A DNA stretch of 64,000 nt. Source: Methylobacterium sp. SyP6R (GTDB taxonomy: Bacteria > Pseudomonadota > Alphaproteobacteria > Rhizobiales > Beijerinckiaceae). The position numbers were made by a program, and so were the translations under genes. Under the pieces are notes generated by a model that saw only the letters and a list, made by a program, of their open reading frames with translations, ran no database searches and was not told where the DNA came from. Below, one piece after another: positions 28,501-37,003 of the stretch (positions within the stretch are counted from its first letter, which is position 1; every line of letters begins with the position of its first letter). The DNA lies in NCBI RefSeq assembly GCF_019216885.1, contig NZ_JAAQRC020000001.1:1302001-1366000 (forward strand), read 5' to 3'.

Positions 28501-29751
28501 ATGCGGGTCTGTGTTCACCGTGGGACCAAGGAGATCGGGGGCTCCTGCGTTGAGCTCGCACATGACGGAGCCCGGCTCCTCCTCGACCTCGGCCTACCCC
28601 TCGACGGCACGCCGGACGACGCGACCTGTCACCCACCGGTCGAAGGACTCGACGGCAGCGGCGACCTCCTCGCGCTCATTCTCAGCCACGGCCACCGCGA
28701 CCATGTTGGGCTGAGCCACCTCACAGGGCCCGACCTGCCGGTGGCGCTCGGTGCGGTGACGCTCCGCATCCTCCAGGCCGCCGCCACCTTCGTGCCCGAT
28801 ACCTGGGTACCGCCGAACACGGTGACTTTCGGCGACGGCCAGTCCCTCACCTTCGGCCCGTTCACCGTCACGCCGATCCTCGTCGACCATTCCGCCTTCG
28901 ATGCCTACGCGCTCCTCGTGGAAGCCGGCGGGCAGCGGCTGCTCTATTCCGGCGACCTGCGCGCGCACGGACGCAAGGGCGCCCTCTTCGAGCGTCTGGT
29001 CCGCAGCCCGCCGCGCGCCATCGACGCCCTCCTCATGGAAGGATCGAGCCTCGGCCGCCTCGACGCTGAGCGGATTTTCCCGACCGAGAGCGAGATCGAG
29101 GACCGCTTCGTCGCGCGGTTCCGCGAGATGTCAGGCCTGGCCCTCGTCGCGGCCTCCGCCCAGAACATCGACCGCGTCGTCTCGCTCTACCGCGCCTGCA
29201 AGCGCGCCGACCGCACGCTGATCCTCGACCTCTACGCTGCCGAGATCCTGGCCGCGACCGGCCACCCGAGCATCCCGCAATCCGACTGGCCGAACGTCGC
29301 AGTCTTCGTCCCGCACCACCAGCGCGTGCGCATCAAGCGCACCGGCCGCTTCGACCTGCTCACGCGGCACGGCCACCAGCGGATCTACGCGGAGCACCTC
29401 GCGGCGCTCGCGCCCCGGGCGGCCCTGCTGTTCCGGCACTCCCTGTTGCCGGACCTCGACCGGGCAGGCTGCCTCGCAGGCGCCGAGGCGATCTGGTCCC
29501 AGTGGGACGGCTACCTCCAGCAGCCGCGCGGGCAGGCTCTCGCCGCCGACCTCGCCGCCCGCGACATCCCGCTGACCCAAGCCCACACCTCGGGCCATGC
29601 CAGCATCCGGGACCTTAAGCGTCTGGTGGCGGCGATCGCGCCCCGGCGGCTCGTGCCGATTCACACCTTCGAGCCGCAGCGCTTCCCAGCGCTGTTCGGC
29701 GCCAGCGTCGACATCAAGGAGGACGGACAGTGGTGGGACACGACGGCATGA
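28501..29751 (+). CDS. RNase J/CPSF-like MBL-fold (beta-CASP) hydrolase
   Basis: A 416-aa metallo-beta-lactamase-fold protein. The zinc motif HGHRDH is at residues 63-68, the bridging Asp lies in YSGDLRAHGRKG, and the late motifs HTSGHAS (from 362) and PIHTFE match the RNase J/beta-CASP group, with the CASP domain inserted between (ASAQNIDRVVSLYRACKRAD). RNA or DNA nuclease activity is the likely biochemistry. The ATG at 28501 is chosen over an upstream TTG. Its stop overlaps the next gene by ATGA, and it sits in an island under a divergent XRE regulator, which suggests a defence or RNA-processing role not tied to housekeeping. Confidence 0.75.
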   Translation: MRVCVHRGTKEIGGSCVELAHDGARLLLDLGLPLDGTPDDATCHPPVEGLDGSGDLLALILSHGHRDHVGLSHLTGPDLPVALGAVTLRILQAAATFVPDTWVPPNTVTFGDGQSLTFGPFTVTPILVDHSAFDAYALLVEAGGQRLLYSGDLRAHGRKGALFERLVRSPPRAIDALLMEGSSLGRLDAERIFPTESEIEDRFVARFREMSGLALVAASAQNIDRVVSLYRACKRADRTLILDLYAAEILAATGHPSIPQSDWPNVAVFVPHHQRVRIKRTGRFDLLTRHGHQRIYAEHLAALAPRAALLFRHSLLPDLDRAGCLAGAEAIWSQWDGYLQQPRGQALAADLAARDIPLTQAHTSGHASIRDLKRLVAAIAPRRLVPIHTFEPQRFPALFGASVDIKEDGQWWDTTA

Positions 29752-30791
29752 GCGAGACAACACCCTATCGGGCCCTGGGCGAGCCCTTCCTCGCGGCGCT
29801 CGAAGCCCTCGCGACCGCGCCGCATGGCGGCTGGTGGGCCGACGTCCTCGCCGACCCGGACCTGCTGCTGGCGGTGCGCGACCGCTCGCTCAACGTCTAT
29901 TACCGTGGCGCGTCGCTGTTCCGAATCACGCCGGCCGGCGGCGGTGTCGCGGCCGAAACGCACGTGAAGTACCTCGTGCGCCAGCGTCAAGCGCTGACCC
30001 GGCTCGGCCAGGACGGGGGCTTCGCGCTCGACCCAGGCACGGCGGTGTGGACGCGCTACGAGGGGCCCGGCACGCTGGCCGAGATGAAGCGGGCCGCCGC
30101 CGCACTCTCCGGCCTGGAGAAGGCGGGCATGCACGCACTGGTGAAGGCCAGCCCGAACGTCGTCGATGTCGAGATCGCGCTCACCAGCGCACCAGTAGAG
30201 GCTGCGCCCATCGAGCGGGAGGGCGTGGAAGCAGATGCTATGCTCCTGACGCCGGACACAGAAGCCGCGGCCACTCCAACTCCGGCTCAGACCCGCCAGG
30301 ATCGGCTCGACGCCGCGAGCCTGGAGGAACGGGGCGCGGCCGACGAGGCATGGCTCGTGTTCCACGAGGCTAAGCTGGCTGCGAACCCGAGCCTTCGTTC
30401 GAGGACCACCCCGGCGATCGTCACGCAAGTCGCACGCTACCGCGCGACGCTGACTGAGCAGGCGGAACGGCTGGCGAAAAGCTACCCAGCCCTCTGCCAT
30501 GACCTCGTCCGCCTCGATGCACTGCGCGGGGCAGTGCGTGCCACCCGCGGCCTCGCCGCCTTGCCTCCCCTCGATCCGCTGGTGGGCGAGGTCGCCCGCG
30601 GCACGCGCCGGCTCCGGGTCGACACTGAGCCGCGTATCGTGGTGTTTGGCTTCGATGCCGACCAGCGTGACGGCGCGCTGCAGGCGGTGATCGACGATCT
30701 GCGCGGCCAGCACAGGCTACAGGTCTATCCGGTCGGCCGGCCCGGCGGGCGCACGACGGCTGCCTTCCGCCGCCCCGCCGACGCGGCCTGA
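29748..30791 (+). CDS. Conserved protein of unknown function, partner of MBL hydrolase
   Basis: A 347-aa cytoplasmic protein translationally coupled to the MBL gene. I do not recognise the full-length family. The N-terminal part contains ADPDLLLAVRDRSLNVYYRG followed by SLFRITPAGGG and VKYLVRQRQAL, a pattern reminiscent of nuclease-associated or HNH/PD-(D/E)XK accessory proteins but without a catalytic triad that I can assign. The middle is helical, and the C terminus (RIVVFGFDADQRDGALQAVI) looks like a Rossmann-type strand-helix. With the MBL protein it forms a two-gene unit. Confidence 0.6.
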   Translation: MSETTPYRALGEPFLAALEALATAPHGGWWADVLADPDLLLAVRDRSLNVYYRGASLFRITPAGGGVAAETHVKYLVRQRQALTRLGQDGGFALDPGTAVWTRYEGPGTLAEMKRAAAALSGLEKAGMHALVKASPNVVDVEIALTSAPVEAAPIEREGVEADAMLLTPDTEAAATPTPAQTRQDRLDAASLEERGAADEAWLVFHEAKLAANPSLRSRTTPAIVTQVARYRATLTEQAERLAKSYPALCHDLVRLDALRGAVRATRGLAALPPLDPLVGEVARGTRRLRVDTEPRIVVFGFDADQRDGALQAVIDDLRGQHRLQVYPVGRPGGRTTAAFRRPADAA

Positions 30792-31145
30792 CGGCACCCA
30801 CCCAGGTAGGGTGCGACCGCCGGCCGCGGCAGGAATTTGCGTCCGGCGGTAAATTCCGAGGGGGGTCAACGGGAATACATATCGTCGGCTCTGCCGGAGC
30901 CTCCGCGAGATCCCTTCGCCATGTTCAGCCCGATCCCGTCACCCGCCCTGAGCGCGCCGCACGCCGCACCCCCGTGCGCAAACTTGCGCGCGCCCGGCCG
31001 CGCTGCGGCTTGGCAGGGATATCTCGTTCGCCTCAATTGCCGGCAGCTAGGCTATCCAAGCCTCGTGATGTCCGCCAACCAGACCTTTGGCGCCTTCGAC
31101 TCCCTCCGGCGGCTGTTCTCAGCAGACATTTCGGGACTTCGGACC
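30792..31145. other. Intergenic region, no gene called
   Basis: About 350 bases between the MBL operon and the secreted protein. The downstream frame stays open through it, but the signal peptide begins only at 31146. A GAATTT-N12-AAATTC dyad near 30832-30855 is the only structure noted. Confidence 0.4.
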
Positions 31146-31940
31146 ATGCACATCGTCCGCGCTAGCATCACGACGGTCCTCTTCGTGACGGCACTCAGCA
31201 TCTCCCCCGCTGCCGCCAACGCCAAGCCAACGACGCCCCTAGCAGCCTACGCAGGCACCTGGGCCCCCAGCGCGGAGCAGTGCAAGATCGACCCCACGAC
31301 GACGCTGAACCAGCGCCTGGCAATCACCGCCGACGGGCTGAGTGACGGCCGCGCGCCCGACGTCGACTGCACGGTCGAGAAGATCAAGACCCACCCGGAC
31401 GGGCTGAACGTCGGGCTCATCTGCCAGATCGGCCAAGAATCGCCGTTCAACTTCCGCACCGACTACACGATCCTGCGCAAGAGCCCGCGCACGATCGCGA
31501 TTACGAACAGCTTCGTCGACCGCAAGCCGGAGACCCTGGACTACGTCCGCTGCGCGAAAGCCGTTCTACCGAATCCGAGCGCCCGAGCGCCGACCGGCGC
31601 GCCCGCCTCGAGCCAGTACACGCTGCCGCCACTGGCCGGCGGCGAGTACTACGAGGGTCAACCCTACCGAGCGGACTACGACGAGCGCCGCGCGGAACTC
31701 CTGGGCGCGAAGGCGAAGCCCCTCGCGCGCCGCACGCACGAAGTCTGCACTCAGCCCTTCTGCCGCAAGTACCCCGAGATCCGCGCCTGCTACGACAACG
31801 GCGCCTACTGCGTCGGCCGCTGGGAGCGCGCGGACAGCGCGACGGTCGACTATGTCGTCAAGCCGGACACGCTCGAGGTTCTGAACATCGTCTGCCGCGA
31901 CACCTGCGGCGTCGACGAGATCCAGCGGCCTGCGCGCTAA
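31146..31940 (+). CDS. Secreted Cys-rich protein of unknown function
   Basis: A 264-aa exported protein. A signal peptide (residues 1-26, SITTVLFVTALSISPAAANA) fixes the ATG at 31146 although the frame is open for another 300 bases upstream. The mature part starts YAGTWAPSAEQCKID and has two halves: a strand-rich region (LAITADGLSDG, VGLICQIGQESPFNF) and a C-terminal Cys cluster (VCTQPFCRKY, ACYDNGAYCVGRW, IVCRDTCGVDE) with eight or more Cys in total, suggesting disulfides in the periplasm. No family recognised. Confidence 0.6.
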   Translation: MHIVRASITTVLFVTALSISPAAANAKPTTPLAAYAGTWAPSAEQCKIDPTTTLNQRLAITADGLSDGRAPDVDCTVEKIKTHPDGLNVGLICQIGQESPFNFRTDYTILRKSPRTIAITNSFVDRKPETLDYVRCAKAVLPNPSARAPTGAPASSQYTLPPLAGGEYYEGQPYRADYDERRAELLGAKAKPLARRTHEVCTQPFCRKYPEIRACYDNGAYCVGRWERADSATVDYVVKPDTLEVLNIVCRDTCGVDEIQRPAR

Positions 31941-31967
31941 CGACCCGATAGCTGGAGAAGCTAGGCC

Positions 31968-32420
31968 ATGCAACTCGCGGGTGGATGCCAACCGGAGCAC
32001 TCTGACAGCGTAGGGGCCACCTCACCGAGCGTCGGCATCTTCTGGGGCGTGCCGGACGGCGGACGCACCGTGCTGGTCACCGACCGCACTACCATGACCG
32101 AGGCGGAAGTCTACGGCGACTGCCTCACCCACCCGCGTGGGCACCACGAGGTCTGGGAAGCGTGGCGTAAGCTCGGAGCCACGGCGCTGCGCCGCCGTGG
32201 CCTGCCGCCGGCCATCGTGAATCACGAGTACGAGGCGTTCCCGCGCGGGCGGGTGGTCTACATGCGCGAACCGGCGCTTTTCACCCTCTACGCCGACCGG
32301 CACCTGCAACGGCCGGAGACGGTCACCAACATCCTCCGGCTTTTCGGCCTCACCGGCGAGCGGCACACGGTGCGCTCAGACGCGCACTACCGCACTCGGG
32401 ACGGAGGGCAATTCACATGA
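31968..32420 (+). CDS. Conserved small hypothetical protein
   Basis: A 150-aa soluble protein with conserved-looking blocks: GIFWGVPDGGRTVLVTDRT, EVYGDCLTHPRGHHEVWEAW, EYEAFPRGRVVYM and LYADRHL. Such proteins occur widely in proteobacterial accessory regions, but I cannot assign a function. Its stop overlaps the start of the next gene (ATGA, 32417-32420), so the two are probably made together in a fixed ratio. Confidence 0.6.
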   Translation: MQLAGGCQPEHSDSVGATSPSVGIFWGVPDGGRTVLVTDRTTMTEAEVYGDCLTHPRGHHEVWEAWRKLGATALRRRGLPPAIVNHEYEAFPRGRVVYMREPALFTLYADRHLQRPETVTNILRLFGLTGERHTVRSDAHYRTRDGGQFT

Positions 32421-33121
32421 CCGGCAGCTCGGCAGACATCGAGGCGCTACTGGTCGACGTCAATGATCTGAGTAACCCGACGCCCGGCATGCTGCCGGCG
32501 ATCTTCCGCGACATTATCGGGCGGCTCGACGCGGCTGGTCTTGGCTACGCCGTGGTCGGCCGCATCGCCCTGGCGCTTCATGAGCAGGCCCGCTCCGTAC
32601 GCGAGATTGAGATCGTCGTAGCTCTCGACGCAGACGAGCACGAACGCATCGCGGTCCTCACACGAGCGACCCAGGAACGATTCGCGGCACACCTGGACCC
32701 GCGGCAGTGCGAGCACCCCATCGTCCTGACGCTGAGGCCCAGCACCTGTACAGTCGAGGCACAGTTGCTGTCTAAGGCGATCGCCCGCCAATGGTTCGGC
32801 GTCGAGGCACGACTAGCGAGCGCGGAGCACCTGCTTTGGCTATGGTGCCACACCGAGGGTCCTGACCATGCCATGAACGCCAGTGCGCTCATCGTGGGCG
32901 GCACGGTCGACCTCTACTGCGTACGGGGTCTGCTGCGCACGACAGACGACGTTGAGGAAGGCGGTCAGCGACGACTGCGGCTAGCAATCGGCGACGCGGT
33001 CTTATCGGCGACGTCCTCGTTCAACAGGTTCATGACAGAGCGGCGGACCCGGCTCGACCCGAACCGCGTACCGATCTGGCAGCTACAACGAGCGAAGGCC
33101 GCGGACAGCGGCGAGCGCTGA
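32417..33121 (+). CDS. Nucleotidyltransferase-like protein, degenerate
   Basis: A 234-aa protein with a nucleotidyltransferase-like N-terminal fold: YAVVGRIALALHEQARSVRE followed by IEIVVALDAD. In active antitoxin-type or kanamycin-type transferases this segment reads as a GG motif followed by D-x-D; here Arg replaces the second Gly and only parts of the acidic pair remain (REIEIVV), so catalysis is doubtful. It is coupled to the preceding small gene, an arrangement seen for toxin-antitoxin-like pairs, but neither partner has a clear toxin motif. Confidence 0.5.
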   Translation: MTGSSADIEALLVDVNDLSNPTPGMLPAIFRDIIGRLDAAGLGYAVVGRIALALHEQARSVREIEIVVALDADEHERIAVLTRATQERFAAHLDPRQCEHPIVLTLRPSTCTVEAQLLSKAIARQWFGVEARLASAEHLLWLWCHTEGPDHAMNASALIVGGTVDLYCVRGLLRTTDDVEEGGQRRLRLAIGDAVLSATSSFNRFMTERRTRLDPNRVPIWQLQRAKAADSGER

Positions 33122-33212
33122 GCGTCCAGCCGTCCGACATGCCAGCTTTACTAGACGTCGCCTGCCAAACATAGCAGGGGACAGCGCCGGTTCTTCATTT
33201 ACGCGAAAGAAA

Positions 33213-33255
33213 GGGTCTGATACCCGTTCGTGCTGCAAGAACGGGTATCAGACCC
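33213..33255. promoter_or_regulatory. Perfect 16-bp inverted repeat (operator or hairpin)
   Basis: GGGTCTGATACCCGTT (33213-33228) and its exact complement (33240-33255) flank 11 bases. It ends 19 bases before the proposed start of the MerR-like gene. An autoregulatory operator, or a leader hairpin masking the ribosome site (AGGAGA at 33262), would both fit. Confidence 0.6.
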
Positions 33256-33273
33256 GATCTGAGGAGATGGTCC

Positions 33274-33798
33274 CTGCGCTCGGTTCCCACGCCCGTCGCC
33301 TGCCAGCTTACCGAACTCTCGACCGACAAGCTTCGCGAGTGGACGAGCCGCCGTGCGCTGGTTCCGGCGGACATCCGACCCAAGGGCAAGGGCTCTCCTG
33401 CCCAGTTCACCTGGCAGACGATCCTCGTTCTCAGGATCGCAGTTCTGCTGCGCGATCAGTTCAGCTTGGAGCTCCAGGCTCACAAGGCGTCGCTGGACAA
33501 ACTACGCAAGGCGCTCCGGTCGAAGTCCTTCATCGCACTTTGGGGTCAGCGGCTCGCCCTTCAGGGTAGCCGAGACTGGGTATTCCTTAATGAAGCCGAA
33601 GCGGTGCTCGAAGCGGATGCGCTCGTCATCCACCTAAACCCACACCTGCGGGTGCTGCGGGACGGGTTCGCTCTACCTGACGCCGAAGCATCGAAGGGAC
33701 AGTTGGACCTCTTCTCTCTGCCGGCGATCCACGATCGAACGGCAGCAACGGCTTCGTTCAGCGCCAGGGCGCAGCCAAGACGCCGGCGCACCGCATGA
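33274..33798 (+). CDS. MerR-like HTH protein with apparent non-ATG start
   Basis: The frame 33175-33798 is open but has no ATG, and no GTG or TTG near its N terminus. AGGAGA at 33262-33267 lies 7 bases before an in-frame CTG at 33274, which is the proposed start (174 aa). The N-terminal ~55 residues (CQLTELSTDKLREWTSRRAL, FTWQTILVLRIAVLLRD) look like a MerR/SoxR-type winged HTH with its Arg-Trp turn. The rest is helical and ends in a basic tail. It precedes the methylase-nuclease pair on the same strand and may regulate it. It could instead be a decayed gene that lost its start. Confidence 0.5.
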   Translation: MRSVPTPVACQLTELSTDKLREWTSRRALVPADIRPKGKGSPAQFTWQTILVLRIAVLLRDQFSLELQAHKASLDKLRKALRSKSFIALWGQRLALQGSRDWVFLNEAEAVLEADALVIHLNPHLRVLRDGFALPDAEASKGQLDLFSLPAIHDRTAATASFSARAQPRRRRTA

Positions 33799-33880
33799 CC
33801 GCGTTCGCCCCCCGCTTCAGGTTGCGAGCCGAACCATCATCAGGCATTGATGTTTCAGTTTTGTTCTTATTCCGACCAGC

Positions 33881-36800
33881 ATGGAAGGTGTGGCTGTGAT
33901 CCCCGTAGCGGTGCAGGGATGGCTTGAGCGACTCGGCTACACGGCCGAGCCGGGCCTGCTGCATGTCCGCGGCGAAGGGGTCCCGGAAACGCACCCTTAT
34001 GCACTCGAAATCAAAGCCCTGCTGAAGCCGGACGGAGCCGTTCGGGCTCAGGCGGTGTTTGACGTAGAGGGCGTGCCCACCGTCGTCTTCATTGAAGAGG
34101 ATGGACGGCTTCTTGGTCCCAGAGGACTGGACGATGCCCGCAAACGCATCTGGAACCAGAACCTAGCGACCGTGGTCATCGAGGTGCGCGGCGACGAAGC
34201 GCTCGCACTTCCAGCTCGCAAGCTGAAGAAGGCCGGCGAACGGCTTCGGTTGAGCGACGCGCGCCCAGATGGCCCCTTCTCTGCCCAGGACGTCGCCACT
34301 GCGAACCTGTCGCGCCGCGAGCCGAAGTGGTTCGAGGTCCAGGCGCGCGTCGACCGCAAGCTCCTGTTCAACCTGTCCACGGCCGTCAAGAACCTGACTG
34401 CCGAAGGCCTCGACCGCGCGCCTGAGAAGGACCGCCGCCGCCTCGCCGAGCTCCTGATGGGGCAGGTGCTGTTCGTATCTTACCTCGAGCATCGAGAGAT
34501 TGTCGGCCCGACCTATCGGGAGCGGCGCTCGGTAGCACAGCTCCACGAGCTCGTCGCCTCAAGCGACCGAGGCGGTGTCCGGACGCTCATCGACCGGCTG
34601 CGTGCGGACTTCAACGGCGATTTCCTTGGCGACGATCGCCACGATCCCTGGGCGGCCCTCTCGGCGGACGGCTTCGACATCCTGAACCAGTTCCTCCGCC
34701 GCACCGATATGGAGACCGGGCAAGGCGACTTCTGGAACTACGATTTCAGCTACATCCCGGTCGAGCTGCTCTCTGGCCTTTACGAGAAGTTCTTGACGCC
34801 TGAGCAACAGGCCAAGGAAGGCGCCTACTACACGCCTCGCAATCTCGCGATGCTCGCGGTCGGTCAGGCCTTCCTCACCTCCGATAACCCGCTCGAAGAA
34901 ACTATCTTCGACGGCGCGTGCGGCTCGGGGATCCTGCTCACCACCGCCTATCGGCGATTGATCGCGCTTACGGAGGCCCATAAGGGGCGCCCGCTCAGCT
35001 TCACTGAGCGCGGCAAGTTGCTAAAGCTTCGCATCTTCGGCGGCGACATCAACTTCATGGCCTGCCGTGTCACCGCGTTCAGCCTCTACCTGTCGTTGCT
35101 CGAAGGCCTCGATCCCGCCGACATCCTGGAGGCGCAGGAGCGGGAGGGCGCGAAGCTCCCGCCACTCCAGAACAGCAATCTTGCGCACGGCCACGAGCAT
35201 GGCGACTTCTTCCGCCAAAGCCATCGCTTCGCGGACAAGCGCTTTTCGCTCATTATCTCCAATCCGCCCTGGGCGGAGCCGGAGGGCCAGTCGGAGATCA
35301 CTGCGGATACCTGGGCCAAGGACGCCGGCGCCCCGTTCGTCCGCCGCCAGATCGCCGGCGCATATGCGCTTCGAGCGCTCGATTTCCTTGAGGAGGACGG
35401 CCGAACTTGCCTCATTCTTCCCATCGGGCAGTTCCTTGGCGGCTCCAGTGCGAGCTTCGTCTCGCACCTTCTGGAGCGGGTTCAACCTCTTCGGCTGATC
35501 AACTTTGGCGATCTTCAGGGCCTTATCTTCCCCACGGCGGAGAACACATGCCATGTGTTCGTCGGCAAACGTCGCGAGCGGGTGTTGCCGCGGCAGATCC
35601 CGTTCCGCGAGACCTTTGATTACCTCGTACCGAAGGCCGATCTGAGCCTCGCGCTCGGCCGCCTCACGATGCAGTCGGCTGACCGGCATATCCTGCAGAC
35701 ACGGTCGGTCGCCGAAGACCCGCAGCTCCTCGTCACCAATATGTGGGGCGACGCCAGCGATCTCGCAATCTGGACGCGCCTGTCGCTTCGCGGGACCTTC
35801 GCCGACTTCTGGAAAGGTCAACGCGACGAGCGGCGTTGGGTCTATCGCAAAGGCATCCACCTCAAGGACAAAAGCCGCGAGGCGGTCAGCTCAGCCCCGC
35901 TTCGTGACCTGCCCTTCGTACCGATCACGGCGTTGAGCGCGGGTTCCCCAGTCCTGCACCCCGATCTCCTGAGGCCGTGGCCATCCAACCACTCGACCGT
36001 AGTCGGCCTGAACGAGGCCGTGCTGGCGGTGTTCGATGGCCCGAGAGTTCTCTTCCCGGACGGCTTCTCCAAGGAGGAGCAGAATATCAGGGCCGCCTAC
36101 TATGACGCCCCCGCCAGCTTCACGCACAGCGTTGGCGTAATCGCGTCAAAGACGAAGGACGACGCGAGGCTCCTTCAGTTCGCCGCCGTCTATCTACGAT
36201 CCACCCTCGCGCGCTACTTCCTGATGATGCGCGGCTGGAAGATGCTGTGTGAACGTAACGGCGTTCACCTAGCCGATGTCGAAACTTTTCCCTTCTTCCC
36301 GCCCGAGAGCGCGCCAAACGTCGAAATGGCGCAAGCTGCCCTCGCGCAGGTTGGCGAGCACCTCGAAGCATTGCGACAGCTGCCGGAACTCGAGCAGGGT
36401 CCGCGCTATGGTCAGATCCGGGACGATCTCGACGACGCGGTGTTCGACTATTTCGAGCTGACCGATCCCGAGCGCAAACTAATCCGCGAGACCGTTAAGG
36501 TCCTGATGCCCTCAATCCGGCCTCGTAGCTTCAAGAGCCTGGACACGCCGGCACAGCATCTCGCCGATGCAGGCGATTTCAAGATCTACGCTCAAGCCCT
36601 GGCCGACTCCCTGACCTCGTGGCGCAATCGCACCAAGGGCCAGGGCCGGTTCCTTGTCGATGTAGTCGCCAGCGACCCAGAGCGCGCAGGACCGTCGGGA
36701 ATCGTTCGGATCACTTACGATCAGAACATCACGGAAGCGCCCGTCATCAATACTGACGTTAGCGACGAGCTCGTGCTGCAAACTTTAGCGCAGCTGCGGG

Positions 36801-37003
36801 CCGCAGGGCTACGTGCGATCCCGTCGGGCGACTTCCTGACCTTGGTTCCAGACGCTCATCTGTGGATTGACGGGGCTCTTTACCTTGTGCGGCCGCTCAT
36901 GCATCGGAGTTGGACGATCCGTCAGGCGATGCGCGATGCCGAGCAGATCGTCCGGAGAGTGCAAGCGCGCGCTTCACGCGAGAAGTCCGAGGTAAGTTCG
37001 TGA
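33881..37003 (+). CDS. N6-adenine DNA methyltransferase (Eco57I/type IIL-like)
   Basis: A protein of about 1040 aa. The methylase core has the SAM motif FDGACGSGILL near residue 342, preceded by the KEGAYYTPRNLA block typical of type I/IIG N6 enzymes, and the catalytic SNPPW near residue 460. The long N-terminal part (QVLFVSYLEHREIVGP) is helical; the C-terminal part (from ~700) likely contains the target-recognition region. No nuclease motif is clear within it. An in-frame GTG at 33896 preceded by GGAAGG may be the real start. The stop overlaps the PD-(D/E)XK-like gene by GTGA, indicating a restriction-modification-type pair. Confidence 0.85.
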   Translation: MEGVAVIPVAVQGWLERLGYTAEPGLLHVRGEGVPETHPYALEIKALLKPDGAVRAQAVFDVEGVPTVVFIEEDGRLLGPRGLDDARKRIWNQNLATVVIEVRGDEALALPARKLKKAGERLRLSDARPDGPFSAQDVATANLSRREPKWFEVQARVDRKLLFNLSTAVKNLTAEGLDRAPEKDRRRLAELLMGQVLFVSYLEHREIVGPTYRERRSVAQLHELVASSDRGGVRTLIDRLRADFNGDFLGDDRHDPWAALSADGFDILNQFLRRTDMETGQGDFWNYDFSYIPVELLSGLYEKFLTPEQQAKEGAYYTPRNLAMLAVGQAFLTSDNPLEETIFDGACGSGILLTTAYRRLIALTEAHKGRPLSFTERGKLLKLRIFGGDINFMACRVTAFSLYLSLLEGLDPADILEAQEREGAKLPPLQNSNLAHGHEHGDFFRQSHRFADKRFSLIISNPPWAEPEGQSEITADTWAKDAGAPFVRRQIAGAYALRALDFLEEDGRTCLILPIGQFLGGSSASFVSHLLERVQPLRLINFGDLQGLIFPTAENTCHVFVGKRRERVLPRQIPFRETFDYLVPKADLSLALGRLTMQSADRHILQTRSVAEDPQLLVTNMWGDASDLAIWTRLSLRGTFADFWKGQRDERRWVYRKGIHLKDKSREAVSSAPLRDLPFVPITALSAGSPVLHPDLLRPWPSNHSTVVGLNEAVLAVFDGPRVLFPDGFSKEEQNIRAAYYDAPASFTHSVGVIASKTKDDARLLQFAAVYLRSTLARYFLMMRGWKMLCERNGVHLADVETFPFFPPESAPNVEMAQAALAQVGEHLEALRQLPELEQGPRYGQIRDDLDDAVFDYFELTDPERKLIRETVKVLMPSIRPRSFKSLDTPAQHLADAGDFKIYAQALADSLTSWRNRTKGQGRFLVDVVASDPERAGPSGIVRITYDQNITEAPVINTDVSDELVLQTLAQLRAAGLRAIPSGDFLTLVPDAHLWIDGALYLVRPLMHRSWTIRQAMRDAEQIVRRVQARASREKSEVSS

